Of a stretch of DNA of 39,723 nt, positions 1-5,208 are shown piece after piece; position 1 is the first letter of the stretch, and every line of letters begins with the position of its first letter. The translations under genes were made by a program, and so were the position numbers. Under the pieces are notes generated by a model. It worked only from the letters and a program-made list of their open reading frames with translations, made no database searches and had not been told where the DNA came from. Origin of the DNA: CAYJXJ01 sp964374095. Its GTDB lineage: Bacteria > Elusimicrobiota > Elusimicrobia > UBA1565 > UBA9628. The stretch is taken from assembly GCA_964374095.1 (NCBI GenBank), contig CAYJXJ010000017.1, positions 1 through 39,723 on the forward strand, in the 5' to 3' direction.

Positions 1-27
1 TCGGCGCGGGCGATGGCGGCGCGGAGC
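1..27. repeat. Terminal direct repeat, left copy (circular join)
   Basis: The first 27 bases are identical to the last 27 (39697-39723). The simplest reading is the assembly overlap of a circular or circularly permuted molecule; a gene that reads intact through the join supports this. Confidence 0.95.
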
Positions 28-254
28 TTTTCTTGGCCTTGCGAATACCAGCCCGAGGCCTCTATTTGTCGGAGGACGATTTTTGCGGATTCTAGCAGGT
101 CCGGGGCGGCGGCGTGGAGGGCGCAGTAGTAGAATGCGGACCCCTCCCCATGGCCATCGACCCGCGACACGAGCCGGCAGCCGCAGTCGGCGCGGCCGCA
201 GGCCTCGTATTCTTGCAACCAAATGTCCGGCGTGGGCGTCTCGATTTTGATCAT
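1..254 (-). CDS. Small Cys/His-rich protein spanning the circular join
   Basis: The ATG at 254 directly abuts the TAA of the preceding gene. The frame runs to base 1 and, on joining base 1 to 39696, continues GAA-GGG-GGA-AAG to a TAG at 39684-39686, giving 88 residues. The product has Cys/His positions CGRADCGC near residues 19-26 and YYCALH near residues 42-47, followed by a helical APDLLESAK segment. The CxLHxxAPxLLE pattern is one I associate with many small phage proteins of unknown role. Its stop lies 2 bases before the ATG of the next leftward gene at 39681. The intact frame is independent support for circularity. Function unknown; a structural zinc site is an inference. Confidence 0.8.
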   Translation of the reverse strand, partial: MIKIETPTPDIWLQEYEACGRADCGCRLVSRVDGHGEGSAFYYCALHAAAPDLLESAKIVLRQIEASGWYSQGQEKLRAAIARA

Positions 255-479
255 TTAGCGGTCCCCCCGGGGTAGAAATCCCCATCCATTATTTCTGAGA
301 TTCTCAGCGCGGATTTTTTCGCCCTCGATCGTTTTTCCGCTCACGAATGCATCCGATCCACGGCGGATGATTTTTCCTACCACCCAATCCCCATAAAGGA
401 GTAGCTCCCCCCTCTCCTCGAATTCCTCGGGGGAGCACATCTCGATTGCTCGTAATACATCAATACTGATTTTTTTCAT
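255..479 (-). CDS. 74-aa acidic/basic protein under leader control
   Basis: The start is set by AGGAGGT followed by 7 bases and ATG at 479. A longer reading from 614 is unlikely because that ATG lies inside the spacer of the promoter at 603-631. The product begins MKKISIDVLRAIE and has a compact mixed alpha/beta look, with an LLLYGDWVVGKIIRR core. I recognise no family. It is preceded by a roughly 117-nt structured leader transcribed from its own promoter, so its expression is probably regulated by attenuation. It abuts the join-spanning gene without spacing (TAAATG). Confidence 0.75.
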   Translation of the reverse strand: MKKISIDVLRAIEMCSPEEFEERGELLLYGDWVVGKIIRRGSDAFVSGKTIEGEKIRAENLRNNGWGFLPRGDR

Positions 480-506
480 TTTATTACCTCCTAAGATATC
501 GCCGGT

Positions 507-598
507 AAAAAAGTCGGCGCCCGACGATGTGATCGCCCCCTCGCGGAGTGCGTCATCGGGCGCCGAAAAAAAATCCCGCGAGATTGAGGCGATCACAT
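507..598 (-). promoter_or_regulatory. Two-state 5' leader (attenuator or riboswitch-like candidate)
   Basis: Seen in sequence: arms 514-524 and 556-566 are perfect 11-bp complements, extending to 14 bp with one G-U pair, and on the minus strand are followed by C then six T (512-507): an intrinsic-terminator layout. Arms 527-537 and 588-598 (11 bp) plus 540-546 and 576-582 (7 bp) form a competing nested hairpin. The two folds cross with no linker between the 527-537 and 514-527 strands, so they cannot both form fully. The transcript should start at about 596-598, which puts the outer arm at its extreme 5' end. The AGGAGG and ATG of the 74-aa gene follow. The ligand or factor is unknown. Confidence 0.65.
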
Positions 599-602
599 AG
601 AA

Positions 603-631
603 AGTATACTCCATGCGCCGGATTTTGTCAA
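603..631 (-). promoter_or_regulatory. Leftward sigma-70-type promoter P-L2
   Basis: The minus strand reads TTGACA (631-626), a 17-bp spacer, then TATACT (608-603). The -35 is consensus and the -10 differs at one base. The expected start is near 596-598, at the first arm of the structured leader. Confidence 0.8.
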
Positions 632-692
632 GGCCTATTTTCGCCGCGAGGGCAAAATGTCAGATTTATTTTTTCTATCGTCGAGAAAATGT

Positions 693-718
693 GTCAGGAT
701 AGGTCAGGGGGAGTCAGG
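693..718. repeat. Three GTCAGG hexamers at 10-bp spacing
   Basis: GTCAGG occurs at 693, 703 and 713, one helical turn apart, with a partial GTCAG at 659. The array overlaps the end of the 151-codon gene, where it reads as LTPPDLS and the stop, and lies 60-90 bp upstream of promoter P-L2. It could be a phased protein-binding site; chance within coding sequence is possible. Confidence 0.4.
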
Positions 719-1149
719 GCCGCTTTGCGTGGGAGCTCTTCGGATCTCTTCGGATCGGCTCGCGCAATGAGCGCCCGGGCTCGCCCCCGTGCGGCGGCTC
801 GCCGCTCCGAATCCTCCATCATCGCTCGGATTCGCTCAGTTCCGGCCGGGAATTTTTTCATGCGGATCTTCAGGATCTCTAGGAGGTAGTGCTCCTCTCT
901 TCCTTTATAAGCCCTTCGCCGCGCCAGCAGCCGCCGGCGCCGCACCAGCTCCCGATCAGCCCCGGAATGATCCGCCGCTAGGCGCACCGTCCGCAGGTTT
1001 TTCAAAGCCTTCTTCGCCGCGTCCCGGAGATTGTGTACTCCCACCGGGCTTGCGCCGCCCGGCGCCAGTCCTAGCCGCAGTTCATGCAGCGAATACCGCC
1101 GCCATGCCCATGCATCCCGCTCCGCCTGAGTCCTCGCCATTTGGCCCAT
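694..1149 (-). CDS. Basic 151-aa protein, first leftward gene
   Basis: The first gene of the leftward convoy. The ATG at 1149 lies five bases after the -10 box of the promoter at 1155-1183, so the mRNA may be leaderless; a second in-frame ATG at 1140 gives MARTQAERDAW. The protein is rich in Arg, Lys and Ala, predicted mostly helical, with arginine runs near residues 72-81 and 114-130. There is no motif I can assign. A promoter-proximal first product of an early operon is often a regulator, but no helix-turn-helix is evident. Opposite-strand frames here are low-complexity and lack ribosome sites. Confidence 0.6.
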   Translation of the reverse strand: MGQMARTQAERDAWAWRRYSLHELRLGLAPGGASPVGVHNLRDAAKKALKNLRTVRLAADHSGADRELVRRRRLLARRRAYKGREEHYLLEILKIRMKKFPAGTERIRAMMEDSERRAAARGRARALIARADPKRSEELPRKAALTPPDLS

Positions 1150-1154
1150 GATCC

Positions 1155-1183
1155 ATTATAATCCTATTCTCTCGGATTGTCAA
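1155..1183 (-). promoter_or_regulatory. Leftward consensus promoter P-L1
   Basis: The minus strand shows TTGACA at 1183-1178, a 17-bp spacer and TATAAT at 1160-1155: a perfect sigma-70 consensus in both boxes. The expected start falls on or next to the A of the ATG at 1149. Confidence 0.88.
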
Positions 1184-1464
1184 TGCCTAAAATTAAAAAT
1201 TGCAAAAAGCATCCCTGATTTTTTGGTAATATGAATTTCCAATTGCAGGATTATGCTTGATAATGCTACACTATCCTTAAAAAGAACCCCACTTTTCCTT
1301 TTTTTTACCATAAACTTCCCAGGAATCAAAAAAAAAATAGATTGGGGCTTTTTTGAAAAAGAGGCGTGCTTTCTTTTGAATATGATGATGGGATATGAAT
1401 AAATCAGCAAATGGGATTGCCATTATCTGGATAGGGCCTAGTGATCACTAGGTCTAAAGTCCTA
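1184..1464. other. AT-rich intergenic segment with cruciform-like repeat (possible origin)
   Basis: This stretch is far more AT-rich than the rest of the genome and contains no convincing gene. A large imperfect inverted repeat runs from 1279 to 1354: the A-run, G and CCCC at 1279-1290 face GGGGC and a T-run at 1344-1354, and inside them T8 (1299-1306) faces A10 (1328-1337). Its place between the diverging convoys and its low melting stability fit an origin or control region; this is an inference. The 76-codon frame inside it is AT-driven and overlaps promoter P-L1. Confidence 0.5.
1437..1452. repeat. Perfect 16-bp palindrome
   Basis: CCTAGTGATCACTAGG is its own reverse complement. It lies 13 bp from the assembly gap in the control region. 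A dimeric regulator or nuclease site is possible; an assembly edge effect must also be considered. Confidence 0.6.
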
Positions 1465-1564
1465 NNNNNNNNNNNNNNNNNNNNNNNNNNNNNNNNNNNN
1501 NNNNNNNNNNNNNNNNNNNNNNNNNNNNNNNNNNNNNNNNNNNNNNNNNNNNNNNNNNNNNNNN
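1465..1564. other. Assembly gap of 100 N
   Basis: Exactly 100 ambiguous bases, a usual placeholder for a gap of unknown length. The flanks differ sharply: AT-rich to the left, a very GC-rich hairpin to the right. Confidence 0.98.
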
Positions 1565-1570
1565 ATTATC

Positions 1571-1636
1571 GTGGGCTTCCGTCGAGGTCGCCGGCCCGGC
1601 GGCCCCGCCCCGCCGGCCGGCCGACCCCAGGCCCAC
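1571..1636. other. Long GC-rich imperfect hairpin beside the gap
   Basis: Outer arms 1571-1578 and 1629-1636 (8 bp, one wobble) enclose inner arms 1586-1596 and 1615-1626 (11 bp with one extra base). The loop is pure G/C sequence. Such structure is hard to sequence and may explain the gap. It could be an origin hairpin, a terminator-like element or a protein site. Confidence 0.55.
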
Positions 1637-1853
1637 GGCGAAATCGCGTCCACCATGGCGGGCCCCCCTGCGCTATGTATCCCCCAGACACTACGCGCCC
1701 CATGTTGGCTATAGGCGCTGCGGTGGGTCTGTGGGGGCCTGTGGTGGCCTGGGAGGTGGGGGTGGGGGGCTGCATGGCTGGCGGTGGCGTTGCGTCCTGG
1801 GGCATCCTGGCGGTGGCGGTGTGGCGGCCTGGCGTCCCGCGGGCCTGGTGGCG
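1637..1853. other. G-rich upstream region without a convincing gene
   Basis: The plus strand carries G-runs at 1724-1769 (GGG, GGGGG, GGG, GGGGG and GGGGGG with short to medium loops), compatible with a G-quadruplex. A 65-codon frame from ATG 1702 to 1899 encodes a Gly/Val/Trp-rich hydrophobic peptide but lacks a ribosome site and runs into the -35 box, so I do not call it a gene. Confidence 0.45.
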
Positions 1854-1883
1854 TTCATGGTTCATTCATGGTTCATTCATAGG
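1854..1883. repeat. Short tandem repeats TTCATTCATGG upstream of the late promoter
   Basis: TTCATGG (1854), TTCATTCATGG (1861) and TTCATTCATAGG (1872) follow one another, with a related CGTTCA at 1885. They end 12 bp before the -35 box of the rightward promoter, a usual position for an activator or operator array. Confidence 0.6.
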
Positions 1884-1895
1884 TCGTTCAATTAC

Positions 1896-1923
1896 TTGAC
1901 ATGGGCCGTGTTGGTTGTATAAT
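1896..1923 (+). promoter_or_regulatory. Rightward consensus promoter P-R (late convoy)
   Basis: TTGACA at 1896-1901 and TATAAT at 1918-1923 with a 16-bp spacer: both boxes are consensus. The expected start is near 1930. It is the only clear promoter ahead of the 22.8-kb rightward convoy. Confidence 0.88.
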
Positions 1924-1956
1924 ATCCGTGAGATGGCGGTGTCGCGCGGAGGTCCC

Positions 1957-2406
1957 ATGGTGAGGTTTGCGCGGGCGGTAGGTCGGGCTGTGGCTCAGGC
2001 CGTGGTGATGCTGGCGCTGGGGTTGATGTGCGGGTTGCCTTGGGGGTTGCATGGCGGTGCGCCTGGCGTGGCGCCGGCCAGCGCCGACACCGGGCATTTC
2101 AAGGCGGAGCGGATTGCGGCGGGTTCGGACCCTCCGGTGACGTTCTCAACGTGGTGCCCGACATCGGGATCGCAGCAGATGGTGGGGGCGAGGAACGACA
2201 GGCCGGACCTGACGTGCGTGAACGTGAGTTCGTACACGGTTTATTTCGGGTCGAGTGGTCCGGCGGGTTTCCTGACGGCTAACTCGGTGCCGGTGCTGAG
2301 TACGGGGACGGTGAGGTTCGGGGCTTTTCCTGGGCGGATATTCTGCGCGGCTGACGGGTCATCGGGGTCGGCGAACGTGCGGTGTTGGGAAGGGCGGACG
2401 CAGTGA
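1957..2406 (+). CDS. Exported small protein, fibre-region type
   Basis: The ATG at 1957 is chosen for GGAGG at 1948-1952; an in-frame ATG at 1933 would make the message almost leaderless. The 149-residue product starts with a classical signal peptide: charged MVRFARAVGR, a hydrophobic core AVVMLALGLMC, then a long Ala/Gly/Pro stretch ending ASA-D near residue 44. The mature part has four cysteines (in STWCPT, LTCVN, IFCAA and VRCWEG), suiting disulfides outside the cytoplasm, and a Ser/Gly/Thr-rich beta-type composition. It is the first gene after promoter P-R and sits beside further exported fibre-like genes. No family recognised; adhesin, fibre cap or secreted accessory are possibilities. 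Confidence 0.7.
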   Translation: MVRFARAVGRAVAQAVVMLALGLMCGLPWGLHGGAPGVAPASADTGHFKAERIAAGSDPPVTFSTWCPTSGSQQMVGARNDRPDLTCVNVSSYTVYFGSSGPAGFLTANSVPVLSTGTVRFGAFPGRIFCAADGSSGSANVRCWEGRTQ

Positions 2407-2426
2407 GGTCACCGCGGGAGGCGGCG

Positions 2427-3407
2427 ATGGTGGCGTGGGCGGTGGCGGCGTGGCTGGCGGGCGTGGCGTGGCTGGCGACCCTGGTGATGGCGACAGCGAC
2501 GACGCCCGCGGCGGCGTTCGACGTGTCCTACCCGAGTGGCGGCGGTGGCGGCATCACCCAGGGCGCGGCCGACACCCGCTACGTCAACGAGGTCGGCGGC
2601 TCTGGTGAGACGGTGGCGGGGTCGAGCTTGACGATTCGGGATGGCGGGCTTCTGGTTGGAACGCCGTCGGCCTCGACCTTCTCGGTGGTGGGGGGTTCGG
2701 TTACGATTGGCAATCCCGCAACAGCTCGCGCCTTGTTGCATGTTGGGTCAGGAAGTGACTTGCCTCAAGCTCCGCAAGACGCGGATTCTGTGGCGATGTT
2801 CTCAAGAAACGGCCCCACATCAATCAGTCTGATGGATAGCTTGTCTGATGTTGAATTCAGGGCTCGTTGTGCCGTGGACATTTGTGATGTGTCTACCATA
2901 TCAGGGCACCAGCTCCGCCTTGGTTCTCAAAGCATAACCCGTGGGGCCATTAGGATTGGAGAAGTTTCTGGGTGGATACAAAACGCTGGATCGGTTGAAA
3001 CGACCGTGGACCACGTTGTGGTCGGGACGGCGACGGTGCGCGGCAACGCCTTCTCGGTGGGGGGATCGACCTTCGCGGTCGGAGGCGGCACCGTCTCCGT
3101 CAATCAACTTGTGGTTTCCACTGGGACCGTGATCCGCAACATCTTCATGGGAACGGCGACGGTGGACTGCCCCAATGCTCCGGCGGCGGCGGTGACGATG
3201 TGTAGTTTTACGACCAGCGGGGCCTCTGCGGTGAGTCAGGCCGATGTTTGCTTCGTGACGGGAGAGGCTTTGGAAGCTGACCTGAGTGTTTCATTTTCAT
3301 CCGGGACCACGGTGGGAAATGTCTTTGCCATGCGGGTCAGCAACCCTTCGATCTTGGCGATCAACCCGGCCAGTCAGGTCTACCGTTATTCGTGCATGAG
3401 GCCGTAA
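2427..3407 (+). CDS. Exported fibre-like protein, 326 aa
   Basis: Starts at ATG 2427 behind CGGGAGG. The N-terminus is a signal peptide (hydrophobic stretch VAAWLAGVAWLATLVMA, cleavage near AAA-F). The body is built of short Gly/Ser/Thr/Val beta-type repeats, with FSVVGGSVTIG and FAVGGGTVSVN recurring, as in phage fibre or adhesin stalks. The C-terminal ~80 residues form a cysteine-bearing head; six cysteines lie in the whole mature chain. The TAA is followed two bases later by the next fibre-like gene. Function inferred as receptor-binding or stalk protein; a secreted phage-encoded adhesin not built into virions is an alternative. Confidence 0.7.
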   Translation: MVAWAVAAWLAGVAWLATLVMATATTPAAAFDVSYPSGGGGGITQGAADTRYVNEVGGSGETVAGSSLTIRDGGLLVGTPSASTFSVVGGSVTIGNPATARALLHVGSGSDLPQAPQDADSVAMFSRNGPTSISLMDSLSDVEFRARCAVDICDVSTISGHQLRLGSQSITRGAIRIGEVSGWIQNAGSVETTVDHVVVGTATVRGNAFSVGGSTFAVGGGTVSVNQLVVSTGTVIRNIFMGTATVDCPNAPAAAVTMCSFTTSGASAVSQADVCFVTGEALEADLSVSFSSGTTVGNVFAMRVSNPSILAINPASQVYRYSCMRP

Positions 3408-3408
3408 G

Positions 3409-4023
3409 ATGATCCAACTGCTCTTGATCTTGGCAATGTCGGCATGGTCGCAAAGCGGTTTGAAGCGAAATGCTGGCGGGGATTTGATCGTGGGCGGTGA
3501 GATGGTGATTGAGAAGATAATCATTCAGAGTGGGGGGAAGGAGGTCCAGCTTAGTACCGCCGGGTTCTCCGGTTCGGATGGCCCCGTAACATTCTCCTCC
3601 AACGTCGTCATTACCGGCGAGCTTCGTGTCAACTCCGCGAAGTCAAAGGCGATCTTCATCCCGACCGGAGGCATCCACCTGGACGACGGGCTGTCTGAAG
3701 CGAACGTAGCCCCCGGTCAGATGTTCGCCAAGAAGATCAGGACTTCCACGATCACCGTGGTTGGTTCAGCCATCCTTTTCCAAGATGCTTTTGGCGTGAT
3801 CCAGGCGACGATGACTGCGACGGAATTGAGCATCAACGGCGTAAACGCCGGGAAGCTGAAGAACAACTTCAAGGGGGCCGGTGCGCCGCCCAACGCCGAC
3901 TGCGACGAGGCCAATGAAGAGGGCACCCAATACTACTCAAGAAGCCCTTCGAGAATCTACATCTGCGTGGACAACGGAGTGGGCGGTTTCGGTTGGGGAT
4001 TCACGAACATCAACCCGCCGTAA
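3409..4023 (+). CDS. Exported fibre-like protein, 204 aa
   Basis: Begins MIQLLLILAMSAWSQS, a very short hydrophobic leader lacking a basic n-region, with possible cleavage after Ala or Ser near residue 14. The rest is beta-type: a region of alternating hydrophobics (VTFSSNVVITGELRV), a central GGIHLDDG, and a C-terminal head containing both cysteines (NADCDE and YICVD) with a Gly/Trp/Phe-rich ending. The layout resembles small phage fibre tips. The leader is weaker than in its neighbours, so export is less certain here. Confidence 0.62.
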   Translation: MIQLLLILAMSAWSQSGLKRNAGGDLIVGGEMVIEKIIIQSGGKEVQLSTAGFSGSDGPVTFSSNVVITGELRVNSAKSKAIFIPTGGIHLDDGLSEANVAPGQMFAKKIRTSTITVVGSAILFQDAFGVIQATMTATELSINGVNAGKLKNNFKGAGAPPNADCDEANEEGTQYYSRSPSRIYICVDNGVGGFGWGFTNINPP

Positions 4024-4033
4024 GGAGATAAAA

Positions 4034-4225
4034 ATGTCAGAAGAAATCGTAGCGTCCGTCCCGGAAACGCCCCTAGCGCAAGTCAGTGTCGTCAAGGAGG
4101 TCGCCGTGAACTCGTCTTTCGAGATCATGGTGGACGGTGTTTCAATAGCCAAGTACACGGCTCCAACTGGGAAAAGGATCAAGGTCCTAGGGATACGCAT
4201 TGGCGGAGTGGAAAGCGCGGTTTAA
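4034..4225 (+). CDS. Small acidic protein, 63 aa
   Basis: Starts at ATG 4034 behind AAGGAGAT. The N-terminus is Glu/Pro/Val-rich, followed by a compact beta-type segment (FEIMVDGVSIAKYTA) and a basic GKRIKVLGIRIGG. No signal peptide, no cysteine, no family recognised. Its last base overlaps the ATG of the next gene at 4225, indicating coupled translation. A fibre chaperone or small structural subunit is possible but unsupported. Confidence 0.65.
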   Translation: MSEEIVASVPETPLAQVSVVKEVAVNSSFEIMVDGVSIAKYTAPTGKRIKVLGIRIGGVESAV

Positions 4226-4638
4226 TGACCGACCTCGGCTTCGTCAAGGCTCTGTTCATCGTCCTAACGGGGACCTTGATTTGCCTTTATCTTCAGGGCT
4301 GCGCCCATCAGGACAGCCTGCGCGTGCCCGGCGTCGAGCGCGTCTGCACGCCGAGCTACTGCTTTTTGAGGGCGTCGGCTGAGATCGTCAACGCGCGCTG
4401 CACCAAGGGACTGAGGAAATGGGACTCGGGGCAGCCGTACAAGCTGGGCGATCCCTTGAGAGCTAGAGCCTGCACGGTGTTCCGCGGGTGGGGAAAGCGC
4501 TACGCCATCTGGGTCACGGAAGGCGAGGAGGAGGCGCTCGCTCACGAATTTTGCCATGTGGCCGAGTTTGAGTCGGGCCGCAACGACCACGGGCGATGCC
4601 ACGATTTCGGGTTTGGGCGGCCCAAGGCAAGGACATAG
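4225..4638 (+). CDS. Predicted lipoprotein with HExxH metallopeptidase-type motif
   Basis: The 137-residue product has a hydrophobic N-terminus (ALFIVLTGTLICLYLQGC) ending in a lipobox-like LQGC, so the mature protein would be membrane-anchored through Cys28. Near residues 108-112 it carries HEFCH, fitting the HExxH zinc-peptidase signature, with further histidines in NDHGRCHDF downstream that could supply the third ligand. Six cysteines besides the lipid one suit disulfides in the periplasm. No full peptidase family is recognised, so activity is an inference. It lies between fibre-like and terminase genes; roles in cell-wall processing, lysis or exclusion of other phages are possible. Confidence 0.62.
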   Translation: MTDLGFVKALFIVLTGTLICLYLQGCAHQDSLRVPGVERVCTPSYCFLRASAEIVNARCTKGLRKWDSGQPYKLGDPLRARACTVFRGWGKRYAIWVTEGEEEALAHEFCHVAEFESGRNDHGRCHDFGFGRPKART

Positions 4639-4641
4639 AGT

Positions 4642-5208
4642 GTGCCCAGGCTCAAAGGCCCCCAAGAGAAGAAGCGGCGAGAGGCTTACGCCAAAGCCCT
4701 TGCCCGCGGCGAGAACAAGAACGTCGCATTGCAGGCGGTCGGCTATTCCCCCCAAACCAAGACCCGAGACCTCGTGGAGGCCGGGAGCAAGCGGCACGAG
4801 CAGCTTGTGGAAGCCCTTGAGAGGCACGGACTCACTTTTGACGGAGTCGCGGAACGCTATGACTACTTCCTTGAGAAGTGCAAAACCAGCACCAAAGGAG
4901 GGCCGCTGTTGGCCGCGGGCAAGATGCTCTCGGACCTCAGCCTCATCCTGACCGGTGGAACAAGACGAGCTCCAACGGTTGCTGTCCAGGTTAACACCGG
5001 AAGCAATATCCCTGCTGACGCCGGATCAAGCCGAGAGCTTGCGAACCTCCTTGGAGCCGTACTACAGCAACTTGGAACGGCGGCTGGCCCTGGACAATCT
5101 GGAAGGATTCATGACGAAGATTCTGGGGCACAAGGTCGGCGCGCACCACCGGGAGTGGATGGCGATACGCGACCGGCACCAGGAGTTCGTCATCGAGGCC
5201 AGCCGTGA
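4642..5208 (+). CDS. Terminase small subunit-like protein
   Basis: GTG start at 4642, three bases after the preceding stop. The N-terminal ~70 residues are helical and basic with an alanine-rich ALARGENKNVALQAVGYS segment of the kind in helix-turn-helix DNA-recognition domains of small terminases, followed by coiled helices and an APTVAVQVNTG strand like those at small-terminase C-termini. The position immediately before the large terminase fits recognition of the packaging site. Oddly, the frame stays open for 254 bases inside the large-subunit gene; its last ~40 residues are Gly/Pro/Arg-rich and look like read-through of the other frame. A frameshift in the assembly could also cause this. 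Confidence 0.68.
   Translation: MPRLKGPQEKKRREAYAKALARGENKNVALQAVGYSPQTKTRDLVEAGSKRHEQLVEALERHGLTFDGVAERYDYFLEKCKTSTKGGPLLAAGKMLSDLSLILTGGTRRAPTVAVQVNTGSNIPADAGSSRELANLLGAVLQQLGTAAGPGQSGRIHDEDSGAQGRRAPPGVDGDTRPAPGVRHRGQP

Noticed and set aside
255..614. 119-codon version of the 74-aa gene
   Set aside because: Its ATG lies within the spacer of promoter P-L2, its first 45 codons are the structured leader, and a strong ribosome site precedes ATG 479.
548..1151. Plus-strand frames opposite the first leftward gene
   Set aside because: Arg/Ser/Pro/Ala-rich shadow translations without ribosome sites, antisense to a better-supported gene.
1180..1410. 76-codon minus-strand frame in the AT-rich block
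   Set aside because: Phe/Ile/Lys/Ser composition follows base content, it overlaps promoter P-L1, and it has no ribosome site.
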